Positions 34,782-44,902 are shown, numbered from the stretch's first letter. The stretch is DNA of 64,000 bases from Pseudocitrobacter cyperus (GCF_039889165.1 NZ_JAYMYY010000001.1:1054001-1118000), one strand, 5' to 3'. The notes: generated by a model from the sequence alone, not told the origin. A program made the numbers and translations.

Positions 34782-36125
34782 CTAGCGGTAGCGTTTTGTG
34801 CGGCTATTTTGATCCTGTTCAGCGAGCCAGGCGAGCTTTTCGCCAATCTTGCCTTCGAGGCCACGGTTAGTTGGACGATAATAGCGCGTTTGTGCCATTT
34901 CAGCCGGGAAATACTCCTCACCCGCGGCATACGCATTCGGTTCATCATGGGCGTAGCGATACTCTTGCCCATAGCCCATCTCTTTCATCAACTTAGTTGG
35001 CGCATTACGCAGATGAACCGGGACGTCGTAGTCCGGACGCTCACGCGCATCGGCCATTGCCGCTTTAAAGGCGGTATAGACAGCATTGCTTTTTGGCGCA
35101 CAGGCCAGGTACACAATCGCCTGCGCAATCGCGCGCTCACCTTCCGCCGGGCCGACGCGAGTGAAGCAATCCCATGCGGAGATAGCGACCTGCATGGCGC
35201 GCGGATCGGCATTACCCACATCTTCAGAGGCAATAGCCAGACAGCGCCGGGCGACATAAAGCGGATCGCCGCCCGCAGAGATGATCCGCGCATACCAGTA
35301 AAGCGCCGCATCCGGTGCGCTACCGCGTACCGATTTATGCAGCGCGGAAATCAAATCGTAAAAGCGATCGCCTTTATTATCAAAACGCGCGCTGCGCTCA
35401 CCGGCGATTTCAGTCAACAGTTCAGACTTCAGGGTACGCTTGCCGGAGTCGTCCACCTCAGCCATATCGGCCATCATCTCAAGCGTATTCAGGGCTCGCC
35501 GCGCATCGCCGTTAACCAGTTCAGCAATCGCCCGGCGTGTGTCATCAGGCAAAACGATATCCTGACCACCGTAGCCGCGGGTTTTATCTTCCATCGCCTG
35601 ACTCAGCACCTGCTCAATATCCTCGGTCGTGAGCGATTTCAGCAGATAAACTCGCGCCCGTGAAAGCAGTGCGGAATTGAGTTCAAACGACGGGTTTTCG
35701 GTCGTGGCGCCGATAAAGGTGATAGTGCCGTCTTCAATATGCGGCAGGAAAGCATCCTGCTGGCTTTTGTTGAAACGGTGTACTTCATCCACGAACAGAA
35801 TGGTGCGGCGACCGGCATTACGGTTCTGCCTGGCGCGTTCGATCGCTTCGCGGATCTCTTTTACCCCGGAAGTGACGGCAGAAATGCGTTCCACATCGGC
35901 GCTGGCGTAACGAGCAATCACTTCAGCGAGCGTGGTTTTGCCCGTCCCCGGCGGCCCCCATAAAATCATGGAGTGCAAGTGCCCCGCTTCGATGGCGCGC
36001 GGCAGCGGCTTGCCTGCGGCCAGCAGATGTTGCTGGCCGATATACTGCGCTAAATTTTCTGGCCGCATGCGAGCGGCCAGAGGTTGAAAGGTATTATCTG
36101 AAAAGTCGAGCGACATGTTGCTCAC
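34782..36125 (-). CDS. rarA: Replication-associated recombination protein A
   Basis: AAA+ ATPase of the RarA/MgsA/WRNIP1 family that acts at stalled replication forks with SSB. It has 447 residues, as in E. coli. Walker A GPPGTGKTT lies near residues 57-65, the Walker B-like FVDEVHRFNKSQQD follows, and a C-terminal oligomerisation domain ends QDQNSRTKRYR. It is 9 bp downstream of lolA and likely co-transcribed with it. Confidence 0.97.
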   Translation of the reverse strand: MSNMSLDFSDNTFQPLAARMRPENLAQYIGQQHLLAAGKPLPRAIEAGHLHSMILWGPPGTGKTTLAEVIARYASADVERISAVTSGVKEIREAIERARQNRNAGRRTILFVDEVHRFNKSQQDAFLPHIEDGTITFIGATTENPSFELNSALLSRARVYLLKSLTTEDIEQVLSQAMEDKTRGYGGQDIVLPDDTRRAIAELVNGDARRALNTLEMMADMAEVDDSGKRTLKSELLTEIAGERSARFDNKGDRFYDLISALHKSVRGSAPDAALYWYARIISAGGDPLYVARRCLAIASEDVGNADPRAMQVAISAWDCFTRVGPAEGERAIAQAIVYLACAPKSNAVYTAFKAAMADARERPDYDVPVHLRNAPTKLMKEMGYGQEYRYAHDEPNAYAAGEEYFPAEMAQTRYYRPTNRGLEGKIGEKLAWLAEQDQNSRTKRYR

Positions 36126-36134
36126 GACTTACCT

Positions 36135-36746
36135 CTACTTACGTTGATCATCCACCGTCACCCCGGCAGGCGGCGTAAAGGTAAACTTAGACGCATCTAC
36201 CGCGCCATTTTGCTGCGATTTCAACTGATAGCTACTGCGCTGGTCGTCCTGCTCAATCGCACTGAACTGATGGATGGTGCCGTCACGGCCAACGTTGATG
36301 GTGAACTGTTTCAGGTTGCCGTTGCTGCCTTTCGGGGTCAGCATGAAGTCATCACCGCTTTGCTTAATGTTGTACTGCGCCCAATCGCTGGACTGGTTAC
36401 GGGCAATCAGCATAAACGGCGTATTGCCTGTCGCATCGCTCAGACGTGTCGCAGTCGCCTGCTCAACAAACGGGTTATAGAACCACAGGGTTTTACCGTC
36501 AGACACCAGGATGCTTTCATCCGGCTGCGTCATGTGCCAGTTAAACAGGTTCGGGCGTTTCACCCACAGATCGCCCTGACCTTCCTGTACCGCATTGCCG
36601 CTACCGTCAGTCACTTTCTGGGTGAAGCTGGCATGGAAGCTACTTACTTTGTCCAGACGACTCTTCAGGTCGCCGGCAGCATCTGCCCAGACGCTACTGA
36701 CAACAAAGCTGGAAAGTAATGCACACGTGATTGCTGCCTTTTTCAT
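36135..36746 (-). CDS. lolA: Outer-membrane lipoprotein carrier LolA
   Basis: Periplasmic chaperone that receives lipoproteins from LolCDE and hands them to LolB at the outer membrane. It has 203 residues with a signal peptide (about 1-21, cleavage after SSVWA). The mature part contains SFTQKVTDGSGNAVQEGQGD and the LolA beta-barrel pattern. It lies between ftsK and rarA as in E. coli. Confidence 0.97.
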   Translation of the reverse strand: MKKAAITCALLSSFVVSSVWADAAGDLKSRLDKVSSFHASFTQKVTDGSGNAVQEGQGDLWVKRPNLFNWHMTQPDESILVSDGKTLWFYNPFVEQATATRLSDATGNTPFMLIARNQSSDWAQYNIKQSGDDFMLTPKGSNGNLKQFTINVGRDGTIHQFSAIEQDDQRSSYQLKSQQNGAVDASKFTFTPPAGVTVDDQRK

Positions 36747-36867
36747 CGTTAATCCTTAATAGCATCATGCTCCCGACGGGGAGTCTTCTGCCGCTCACTT
36801 TAGGCCTAAGCCCGGCGAGGCGACAGAAGAAAATACTGAATTTTGACTAATTTACCTGGTTTTACGA

Positions 36868-39800
36868 TCACTCAAACGGTGGTGGCGCAAGCACTTCGCG
36901 GTTGCCGTTGTGCCCCTGCTCACTCACGATCCCCTGAGCTTCCATCTGTTCGATGATGCGCGCCGCACGGTTATAACCAATACGGAACTGGCGCTGCACG
37001 CCGGAGATCGACGCTTTACGTTTTTGTGTCACAAAGTTCACAGCCTGATCGAATAACGGATCGAGTTCTTCGCCGCCGTCCAGGCCGCCACCGCCACCTT
37101 CGCTTTCGCTGTCGGAGGTAATGCCGTCGATATACTGCGGACGACCTCGCGCTTTCCAGTCCTGTACCACGGCATGAACTTCTTCATCGCGAACAAACGC
37201 GCCATGCACACGCACTGGCGTGCTGGAGTTCGGGCCGGAGTAGAGCATATCCCCCATTCCCAGCAGCGATTCAGCACCGCCTTGATCAAGAATGGTACGG
37301 GAGTCAATTTTACTCGACACGGTAAACGCGATACGCGTCGGAATGTTTGCTTTAATCAGACCGGTGATGACATCGACTGATGGACGCTGCGTCGCCAGAA
37401 CCAGGTGGATACCTGCAGCACGCGCTTTCTGCGCCAGACGCGCGATCAGCTCTTCCACTTTTTTACCGACCGTCATCATCAGGTCAGCAAATTCGTCTAC
37501 CAGCACAACGATATACGGCAGTTTTTCCAGCACCGGATGCGTGGCATCCATGCTGTCGCCCGGTTTCCAGTATGGGTCAGGAATCGGGCGCCCCATGCGT
37601 TTCGCTTCGGCGATTTTCTCGTTGTAGCCTGCCAGGTTACGCACACCCAGCGCTGACATCAGCTTGTAGCGACGCTCCATCTCGTTGACGCTCCAGCGCA
37701 GGGCATTGGCGGCGTCTTTCATGTCGGTGACCACTTCCGTTAACAGATGCGGAATCCCTTCATAAACGGAAAGCTCCAGCATTTTCGGGTCAATCATGAT
37801 GAAACGCACATCTTCAGGCTGCGCTTTGTAGAGCATGCTGAGGATCATGGCGTTAACCCCGACAGACTTACCGGAGCCAGTGGTACCGGCAACCAGCAGG
37901 TGCGGCATTTTCGCCAGGTCAGCGACCACCGGATCGCCGGCAATATCTTTACCCAGCACCACGGAAAGCGGTGACGGGTTATCGCGGAATTTAACGCAAT
38001 CAAGCACTTCCCGCAGGTAGACGGTTTGACGTTTTTTGTTCGGCAGTTCCAGGCCCACATAAGGTTTACCCGGAATAACTTCCACCACACGCACAGCGAC
38101 GGTCGAGAGCGAGCGGGCAAGGTCGCGCGACAGGTTAGAGATACGCGCCGCTTTTACCCCCGGAGCCAGATTCAGCTCAAAGCGGGTGATAACCGGCCCT
38201 GGGGAGTAGTTCACCACATCCGCTTTGATGCGGAAATCAGCCAGACGGGCTTCAACCAGACGCGCCATTTGCTCCAGCGCGAAGGTATCAACCGGCTCGA
38301 CTTCCGTCGGCGGCGGCGTCAACAGATCTAATGACGGCAGCGGTGTCGTCGGCTTGAGCGCCGGACGATCGTCTCCGTTACGCATCAGCAGTGGGTGAAT
38401 CAGGCTCTCTTTCGGCTGCGCAGCCGCTTGCTGCGGCTGATACGCTTGTTGATGCTGAGGCGCCTGTTGCACCGGCGGCTGCTGGTATTGTGGCTGTTGT
38501 ACCTGCGGCTGATATGCCTGTTGATGCTGCGGTGCCTGTTGCACCGGCGGCTGCTGGTATTGCGGCTGCTGTACCTGCGGCTGATATGCCTGTTGATGCT
38601 GCGGCGGCTGTTGCACCGGCGGCTGCTGGTATTGCGGCTGCTGTACCTGCGGCTGATATGCCTGTTGATGCTGCGGCGGCTGTTGCACCGGCGGCTGCTG
38701 GTATTGCGGCTGCGGCTCCGGCGTTACGCTCGGCGTGAACAGCGGGGCTTTCGGGGTGTCATCAACCAGCGCTTTGGTGGGCGAAAAATCGAAGTCATCC
38801 AGCGAGAATGGATGCGCGCCTTCGGGCTGCTCGCTGGCATAACGCGATTGCTGGCTGGCGGCGAACTGGCGCGCCAGCTCCGCTTCCGCAGCATCATCCG
38901 CGTCGTCTTCATCGTTTCCGATATCCGCATCAACGCCATATCGCTGCTGTTGGGTCGCAGCAAACTGGCGCGCTAACGCATCCTGTTGCAGTGCATCGGC
39001 TTCGTCGTCGGTCAGGTTATCGATATGGCCATCGTGTTGATCGCGTTCGGCGTCACGAGCCCGTTCTTCAGCCATACGCTGGGATGGCAACTTAATGCCA
39101 TAAGAGGCCAGTTCACGGCGGGTAGGTACGCGCACACGGTTAGGCGGCGGCAGTTTAGGGCCGATGCCCTCTTTCACCTGCGGACGCGGGCCATCAACCG
39201 GGCTAAAGAGCGGCGCGGTGGCAGCCACTGTCCCCGCAGCAGCCGCAACGGTAGACGATGCCTCTTTTACACTTGCGGCAATCGGCGCTACGGCAGGCGT
39301 CGGATCGGCGGCTGGCGTGACTGCCGGGGTGATATGCTGTTCCACCGGAGCCAGAGGCTCAGGAATCGGTTGATACCAGGCTGCCAGTTGTTCACGCTCA
39401 CGCGCGCGTTTTTCTTCCACTTCTTCAAAATAGTAAAGTGGCGGACGCTGATGCGGTTTCGGCTCTTCTTCCGCTATCGGCTCGGCATGAACAGGCTCTG
39501 AGTAAGGTTGCTGATGAGCGATTTCCGCCGGGTATGGCTGTTGAAGCGGTTCTTCGAATGCCGGCTCCTGCACATATTGCTGCGGCTGTTGATACGGCTG
39601 TTCAGGCTGATACTGCTGCGGTTGTTGATAGGCCGGTTCAGGCTGTTGCGGCTGCGTATAAGCCGGTTCCGGCTCATACGCCTGATACTGCTGCGGTTGT
39701 GCCGGTGGCCAGCCTTCTGGTGCAGGCGCAATGGTCGGTTCAACCGGATTCGCGGCGGAAACGGTTTGCCACTCAACCCCCGGTTGTGCAACGCCATCGA

Positions 39801-40887
39801 CCGCGGTCGGCGCTGTCGTTACCGGGTCAGCAGGCGCCGCCCAGGCCTGGGTTGCCGTTGTTGCGGCAGCAGCAGCGGCAACAGGTTCAGCTACAGAATG
39901 GCCGTTCAGCAGCGGATCGTATTCATCGAACTCGCTACGTACCGCGCTGGAGCCAGAAAAGAGTACGTCATCGGCATCAGGGCGTAACGCCGTACTGCCT
40001 GAAAACAGCACATCATCAGGATCGGCCTGAACGCCACGGGCGCTGTACTGTACAGCGTCTTCCGGGTCATCCATGCGCCTGCCCGAGAAAAGCGCAGCAT
40101 CGGTCTTGCGCCCCATCGGGTTAGAGAATTTTTCTGCAATGCGCTGGCGACGCGCCAGAGCGCCACGCAGAATGCGCGCGCGACGTGATTCACGCGATGC
40201 AACAGGGGCATCGTCTTCATATTCATCGTCATCTTCGTACTCTTCTTCGTCCACCCAGGTGTCATCCCGGCGTGTGCGATTGCTGGCGAAGGTGAGAATA
40301 TTGAGGATCCAGCTACCCAGTTTTTCGGCAATGCTGACCCAGGACCAGCCCGTGAACAGAGTTAAACCCGCGGCCCAAATGCACAACAGTGCAATAGTAC
40401 CGCCACTGCTGTGCAGCATCGGTTGAAGTGCCGTACTCAGGAGGCTACCAATGACGCCGCCGGAGGCAAAGTACCAGATATCATCTGCGTTGATCGCCGC
40501 CAGACCACAGGCAGTGAGGATCATCGCTAATACGCCAATCAGGCGCAGCGAGACGGCAAAATAGTCGATGTATTCGTCGCTGGCGCGATGTCGCCAGGCA
40601 AACCAGCAGCCGCCGACAATAATCACCGGAATGGTGTAAGCCATCACGCCGAAAATGAAGAACAGCGTATCAGCCAGCCACGCGCCGGATGCACCGCACA
40701 GATTATGGATAGGTTCATGCCAGGCTGTTTGCGACCAACTGGGATCGGAAGGATTGAAGCTCAGTAGTGCCGCCATCAACCAGATGGCAAAAAGGGAACA
40801 TAAGAGAAGCAACGCCTCAAAGAGTCGGCGTCCACTGCTCAGTTTTGTCAGTTTGACTTCTTTGTCTTCTGTGTATTCCTGGCTCAA
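36868..40887 (-). CDS. ftsK: DNA translocase FtsK
   Basis: Septal DNA translocase that couples chromosome dimer resolution (XerCD/dif) to division. It has 1339 residues from a TTG start at 40887 (then SQEYTEDKEVKL), with GGAG 8 bases ahead; E. coli ftsK also uses TTG. Four N-terminal membrane helices lie within about residues 20-190. A long proline- and glutamine-rich linker (about 200-840) contains a 24-residue tandem repeat. The motor has Walker A GTTGSGKSVG, and a C-terminal gamma winged helix reads KOPS (ISGVQRQFRIGYNRAARIIE). Confidence 0.97.
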   Translation of the reverse strand: MSQEYTEDKEVKLTKLSSGRRLFEALLLLCSLFAIWLMAALLSFNPSDPSWSQTAWHEPIHNLCGASGAWLADTLFFIFGVMAYTIPVIIVGGCWFAWRHRASDEYIDYFAVSLRLIGVLAMILTACGLAAINADDIWYFASGGVIGSLLSTALQPMLHSSGGTIALLCIWAAGLTLFTGWSWVSIAEKLGSWILNILTFASNRTRRDDTWVDEEEYEDDDEYEDDAPVASRESRRARILRGALARRQRIAEKFSNPMGRKTDAALFSGRRMDDPEDAVQYSARGVQADPDDVLFSGSTALRPDADDVLFSGSSAVRSEFDEYDPLLNGHSVAEPVAAAAAATTATQAWAAPADPVTTAPTAVDGVAQPGVEWQTVSAANPVEPTIAPAPEGWPPAQPQQYQAYEPEPAYTQPQQPEPAYQQPQQYQPEQPYQQPQQYVQEPAFEEPLQQPYPAEIAHQQPYSEPVHAEPIAEEEPKPHQRPPLYYFEEVEEKRAREREQLAAWYQPIPEPLAPVEQHITPAVTPAADPTPAVAPIAASVKEASSTVAAAAGTVAATAPLFSPVDGPRPQVKEGIGPKLPPPNRVRVPTRRELASYGIKLPSQRMAEERARDAERDQHDGHIDNLTDDEADALQQDALARQFAATQQQRYGVDADIGNDEDDADDAAEAELARQFAASQQSRYASEQPEGAHPFSLDDFDFSPTKALVDDTPKAPLFTPSVTPEPQPQYQQPPVQQPPQHQQAYQPQVQQPQYQQPPVQQPPQHQQAYQPQVQQPQYQQPPVQQAPQHQQAYQPQVQQPQYQQPPVQQAPQHQQAYQPQQAAAQPKESLIHPLLMRNGDDRPALKPTTPLPSLDLLTPPPTEVEPVDTFALEQMARLVEARLADFRIKADVVNYSPGPVITRFELNLAPGVKAARISNLSRDLARSLSTVAVRVVEVIPGKPYVGLELPNKKRQTVYLREVLDCVKFRDNPSPLSVVLGKDIAGDPVVADLAKMPHLLVAGTTGSGKSVGVNAMILSMLYKAQPEDVRFIMIDPKMLELSVYEGIPHLLTEVVTDMKDAANALRWSVNEMERRYKLMSALGVRNLAGYNEKIAEAKRMGRPIPDPYWKPGDSMDATHPVLEKLPYIVVLVDEFADLMMTVGKKVEELIARLAQKARAAGIHLVLATQRPSVDVITGLIKANIPTRIAFTVSSKIDSRTILDQGGAESLLGMGDMLYSGPNSSTPVRVHGAFVRDEEVHAVVQDWKARGRPQYIDGITSDSESEGGGGGLDGGEELDPLFDQAVNFVTQKRKASISGVQRQFRIGYNRAARIIEQMEAQGIVSEQGHNGNREVLAPPPFE
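38437..38715 (-). repeat. 72-bp tandem repeat within the ftsK linker
   Basis: Four in-frame copies begin at 38437, 38509, 38581 and 38653, the last incomplete at 63 bp. Each codes a 24-residue unit built around QPQYQQPPVQQ and HQQAYQPQ. The central copies are nearly identical in DNA. Copy number would change linker length without shifting the frame, so this is a probable variable-number repeat. Confidence 0.92.
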
Positions 40888-40921
40888 GAAAGGCTCTCCA
40901 GGTGCCAAATGCTAAAACGGA

Positions 40922-40951
40922 CAACAGCGCCGGGTCTCCCCGGCACTGTTG
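40922..40951 (-). terminator. Terminator-like hairpin after lrp
   Basis: A 13-bp stem with one mismatch (40922-40934 with 40939-40951) and loop TCTC is followed on the minus strand by TCCGTTTTAG. It lies between lrp and ftsK. Confidence 0.6.
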
Positions 40952-41007
40952 CTGTATGGATTAACAGGAGTGTAATCAAACTGAGCTGATTTTGCACCTG
41001 TTCCGTA

Positions 41008-41502
41008 TTAGCGAGTCTTAATTACCAGACGATTACTCTGCTTAACTTCTTCCATAACAACATAGGTACGGGTGTCGTTTACGCCTGGCAGGCGCAGCAG
41101 GGTTTCGCCCAGGAGTTTACGGTATGCCGACATATCCGGTACGCGGGTTTTCAACAAATAGTCGAAATCACCGGAAACCAGATGACACTCTTGAATTTCT
41201 TCAAGTTTTTGTACAGCGGCGTTAAATTGCTCAAACACATCCGGCGCGCCACGATTCAGAGTAATCTCAACAAAGACCAGCAGTGAAGCATCCAGATAAT
41301 GCGGGTTCAACAGTGCAGTATAGCCCTGAATGAAGCCCTGTCGCTCCAGTCGACGCACACGCTCAAGGCACGGCGTCGGAGAAAGCCCTACTCGTTTTGA
41401 AAGCTCGACGTTGGAAATACGCCCATCTTTTTGCAGTTCGTTCAGAATATTACGATCGATGCGGTCGAGATCTTTGCCGGGGCGTTTCTTACTATCTACC
41501 AT
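41008..41502 (-). CDS. lrp: Leucine-responsive regulatory protein
   Basis: Global Lrp/AsnC-family regulator of amino acid metabolism and the feast-or-famine response. It has 164 residues from the ATG at 41502 (MVDSKKRPGKDLDRID), the E. coli length; a longer frame to 41553 is rejected. The helix-turn-helix is at about 30-55 (NVELSKRVGLSPTPCLERVRRLE) and the RAM effector domain follows. It is divergent from trxB across 549 bp, in keeping with the long autoregulated lrp leader known in E. coli. Confidence 0.98.
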   Translation of the reverse strand: MVDSKKRPGKDLDRIDRNILNELQKDGRISNVELSKRVGLSPTPCLERVRRLERQGFIQGYTALLNPHYLDASLLVFVEITLNRGAPDVFEQFNAAVQKLEEIQECHLVSGDFDYLLKTRVPDMSAYRKLLGETLLRLPGVNDTRTYVVMEEVKQSNRLVIKTR

Positions 41503-42051
41503 TATTATTGTCTCTCTGTATTCCTTCCCTACTCCTGTCTTGACTCTGTGCACTTCACTGTTCAGAGCCTGAACCCGTTGCCCATGCGTCGTTTATTCAT
41601 CTACGCCGCATAACCCAGGGGTACGTGTATGAGAAGCCCGGTGCCGCAAGGCGACCGCAGACATCACGTATGATGTCTGTCCACACCATACGTAGATTTC
41701 AGCAAACCGGGTAAAAATGGTGTTTCAGTGCATGAAAATTCGTAACACTGCCAACACTGCTTTTCTTCTTCCTTGAATGTTTTCGCAAAAGCACAGGGGA
41801 TTGTCAAAGCAAAACATCTTTTTTTAGTACAACATGCCGGATATTCATCATCACTACCGTCATATTCATAGTAAATCGTCTTATAATTGCGCGCTTCACA
41901 ACAGGAATAGTTATATTCGCGGGTGATAAAATCCCCTATTCATCGGCGGTTGCTATTGCACATATCGTTAACAAAATCGTTCTGCCCTTTTTTTACGACA
42001 ACAAATTCCCTACAATCCTGCCCAATGTCTGCCAACAATTATGGGGATCTC
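41503..42051. other. lrp-trxB divergent regulatory region
   Basis: There are 549 bp without a credible gene. The region must carry the lrp and trxB promoters, which I could not place with confidence. TATAAT at 41882-41887 and TACAAT at 42011-42016 are plus-strand -10 candidates for trxB. A perfect 8-bp inverted repeat (AGACATCA/TGATGTCT, loop CGTA) lies at 41659-41678. Several A/T runs are suited to Lrp or H-NS binding. Confidence 0.5.
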
Positions 42052-43020
42052 ATGGGCACGGCCAAACACAGTAAACTGCTTATCCTTGGTTCTGGACCTG
42101 CGGGATACACCGCAGCGGTCTACGCCGCACGCGCAAACCTGCATCCGGTTCTGATTACCGGCATGGAAAAAGGCGGTCAACTGACCACCACCACTGAAGT
42201 GGAAAACTGGCCTGGCGATCCAAACGACCTGACCGGGCCGCTGCTGATGGAACGTATGCACGAGCATGCGACAAAATTTGAGACCGAAATTGTTTTCGAT
42301 CACATCACCCGCGTCGATTTACAGAATCGTCCCTTCCGCCTCATCGGCGACAGCGGCGAATACACCTGCGATGCATTAATCATCGCAACAGGCGCATCCG
42401 CACGTTACCTGGGGCTGCCTTCAGAAGAGGCGTTTAAAGGCCGCGGCGTTTCAGCTTGCGCGACCTGTGACGGTTTCTTCTATCGCAACCAGAAAGTCGC
42501 GGTCATCGGCGGCGGTAACACGGCGGTTGAAGAAGCGCTTTATCTGTCTAACATTGCGGCTGAAGTGCATCTTATCCACCGTCGTGACAGCTTCCGCGCG
42601 GAAAAAATCCTTATCAAACGCCTGATGGATAAAGTGGAAAGTGGCAACATCGTGCTGCACACCCATCGCACGCTGGAAGAAGTGACTGGCGATCAAATGG
42701 GCGTCAGTGGTCTGCGTCTGCGTGACACGCAGAACAGCGATAACGTTGAATCACTGGACGTCGCGGGCCTGTTCGTGGCTATCGGCCACAGCCCGAATAC
42801 CGCTATTTTCGAAGGTCAGTTAGCACTTGAAAACGGCTATATCAAAGTGCAGTCAGGTATTCACGGTAACGCCACGCAAACCAGCATCCCTGGCGTGTTC
42901 GCCGCAGGCGACGTGATGGATCACATCTACCGTCAGGCGATCACCTCTGCGGGTACCGGCTGTATGGCTGCGCTGGATGCCGAGCGTTATCTCGACGGTT
43001 TGGCTGACGCATGTAAATAA
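42052..43020 (+). CDS. trxB: Thioredoxin reductase
   Basis: FAD-dependent NADPH:thioredoxin oxidoreductase. It has 322 residues from the ATG at 42052 (MGTAKHSKLLILG), preceded by GGGG. FAD-binding GSGPAGYTAA (about 13-22), the redox pair CATC in SACATCDGFF (near 136-139) and the NADPH-binding GGGNTAVEEA are present. The frame extends upstream without homology. It ends ADACK, one residue longer than E. coli. Confidence 0.98.
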   Translation: MGTAKHSKLLILGSGPAGYTAAVYAARANLHPVLITGMEKGGQLTTTTEVENWPGDPNDLTGPLLMERMHEHATKFETEIVFDHITRVDLQNRPFRLIGDSGEYTCDALIIATGASARYLGLPSEEAFKGRGVSACATCDGFFYRNQKVAVIGGGNTAVEEALYLSNIAAEVHLIHRRDSFRAEKILIKRLMDKVESGNIVLHTHRTLEEVTGDQMGVSGLRLRDTQNSDNVESLDVAGLFVAIGHSPNTAIFEGQLALENGYIKVQSGIHGNATQTSIPGVFAAGDVMDHIYRQAITSAGTGCMAALDAERYLDGLADACK

Positions 43021-43044
43021 TCTTTACAAGTCAGTAACAAAGGT

Positions 43045-43076
43045 AAATAAGGCGACTATAAGTCGCCTTTATTTTT
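43045..43076 (+). terminator. Terminator of trxB
   Basis: A stem AAGGCGACT/AGTCGCCTT with loop ATA is followed by TATTTTT. It lies 25 bp after the trxB stop and before cydD. Confidence 0.88.
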
Positions 43077-43135
43077 GCCGCGATGTAACATTGCCGTGCC
43101 TAAAAATTCTCATTACAGCACCTGCGAAGCACGCA

Positions 43136-44902
43136 ATGAATAAAAGCCGTCAACAAGAACTCACCCGCTGGTTAAAACAGCAAAGTTTGATCTCCCGTCG
43201 CTGGTTGATGATCTCCCGCCTGCTGGGCTTTGTCAGCGGTGTGTTAATCATCGCGCAAGCCTGGCTTCTGGCCCGCATCCTGCACCATATGATCATGGAA
43301 AATATCCCGCGCGAGGCATTACTGCTGCCCTTTGTGCTGCTGGTGCTGGTCTTTATTCTGCGCGCATGGGTGGTGTGGTTACGCGAACGCGTGGGTTTCC
43401 ACGCGGGTCAGCATATTCGTTTTGAGATACGCAAACAGGTGCTCGACCGCCTGCAACAAGCCGGCCCGGCCTGGATCCAGGGTAAGCCCGCGGGGAGTTG
43501 GGCGACGCTGATCCTTGAACAGATTGACGATATGCATGACTACTATGCGCGTTACCTGCCGCAGATGGCGCTGGCCGTTTGCGTACCGCTGCTGATTGTG
43601 ATCGCCATCTTCCCGTCCAACTGGGCGGCGGCGTTGATTCTGCTCTTTACCGCTCCACTCATTCCGCTGTTTATGGCGCTGGTGGGCATGGGCGCCGCGG
43701 ACGCCAACCGCCGCAACTTCCTGGCGCTGGCACGTCTGAGCGGCCATTTCCTTGACCGCCTGCGCGGTATGGAAACGCTGCGTATTTTTGGCCGCGGCGC
43801 AGCCGAAACAGAAAGTATTCGTGAAGCTTCAGAGGATTTCCGCCAGCGCACCATGGAAGTGCTACGCATGGCGTTCCTCTCCTCTGGCGTTTTAGAGTTC
43901 TTTACCTCCCTCTCCATCGCCCTTGTCGCCGTCTATTTTGGCTTCTCCTACCTTGGTGAACTCAATTTTGGCAGCTACGGCATGGCCGTGACGCTCTCCT
44001 CCGGTTTTCTGGCGCTGATCCTCGCGCCGGAATTTTTCCAGCCGCTGCGTGATTTAGGTACTTTTTATCATGCCAAAGCGCAAGCCGTTGGCGCAGCGGA
44101 CAGTTTAAAAACATTTATGGAGACCCCGCTGGCGCACCCGGAACAGGGTGAGCGGGAAATCAACGATAAAGAGCCCGTCACCCTTACCGCGCAGGATCTC
44201 TTTATCACCTCACCGGAAGGCAAGATTCTCGCCGGGCCGCTGAATTTCAGCATGCAGGCCGGGCAACGGGTGGTGATGGTCGGCCAGAGCGGCTCGGGTA
44301 AAAGTTCGCTGCTGAACACGCTGGCAGGTTTTCTGCCTTATACCGGTTCGTTGCAGGTCAACGGTGTAGAGCTTAGCCAACTTCAGGCTGAGAGCTGGCG
44401 GCGCATGATTAGCTGGGTCGGGCAGAACCCACAGCTTCCGGCAACGACGCTGCGCGATAACGTGTTGCTTGCCGATCCACAAGCCAGTGAACAGCAGTTG
44501 CAGGCCGCGCTGGATAACGCCTGGGTAAGCGAGTTTTTACCGCAGCTTCCGCAGGGAATCGATACGGTTGTCGGTGATCAGGCCGCTCGTCTCTCCGTTG
44601 GACAAGCGCAGCGTGTTGCCGTTGCCCGTGCGCTGCTCGTCCCCTGCCGGTTATTGCTGCTTGATGAGCCGACAGCCAGCCTGGATGCCCACAGCGAACA
44701 GCGCGTGATGCAGGCGCTCACCCGCGCCTCGGTACAACAAACAACACTGATGGTCACCCATCAACTGGAAGAGATTACCGACTGGGATGCCATCTGGGTG
44801 ATGGATAACGGTCAGATTGTCGAGCAAGGCAGCTATCAGCAACTGGCCGCCGCGCAGGGGCCATTCGCGCGCCTGCTTGCCAACCGTCAGGAGGAGATTT
44901 AA
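43136..44902 (+). CDS. cydD: Cysteine/glutathione ABC exporter subunit CydD
   Basis: Half of the heterodimeric CydDC exporter of cysteine and glutathione (and likely haem-linked reductant) to the periplasm, needed for cytochrome bd assembly. It has 588 residues from the ATG at 43136 (MNKSRQQELTRW), matching E. coli; the frame reaches back into trxB but is rejected. It has six membrane helices, Walker A GQSGSGKSS, a variant signature LSVGQAQR and Walker B LLLLDEPTASLD. It abuts cydC (TAAATG). Confidence 0.96.
   Translation: MNKSRQQELTRWLKQQSLISRRWLMISRLLGFVSGVLIIAQAWLLARILHHMIMENIPREALLLPFVLLVLVFILRAWVVWLRERVGFHAGQHIRFEIRKQVLDRLQQAGPAWIQGKPAGSWATLILEQIDDMHDYYARYLPQMALAVCVPLLIVIAIFPSNWAAALILLFTAPLIPLFMALVGMGAADANRRNFLALARLSGHFLDRLRGMETLRIFGRGAAETESIREASEDFRQRTMEVLRMAFLSSGVLEFFTSLSIALVAVYFGFSYLGELNFGSYGMAVTLSSGFLALILAPEFFQPLRDLGTFYHAKAQAVGAADSLKTFMETPLAHPEQGEREINDKEPVTLTAQDLFITSPEGKILAGPLNFSMQAGQRVVMVGQSGSGKSSLLNTLAGFLPYTGSLQVNGVELSQLQAESWRRMISWVGQNPQLPATTLRDNVLLADPQASEQQLQAALDNAWVSEFLPQLPQGIDTVVGDQAARLSVGQAQRVAVARALLVPCRLLLLDEPTASLDAHSEQRVMQALTRASVQQTTLMVTHQLEEITDWDAIWVMDNGQIVEQGSYQQLAAAQGPFARLLANRQEEI

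Noticed and set aside
34137..35663. 508-residue plus-strand open frame across serS and rarA
   Set aside because: It spans the ends of two well-supported genes and their intergenic terminator on the opposite strand, so it is a chance frame.
38391..38738. 115-residue Ala/Pro/Val-rich plus-strand frame
   Set aside because: Antisense of the ftsK 72-bp repeats; composition is explained by the repeat.
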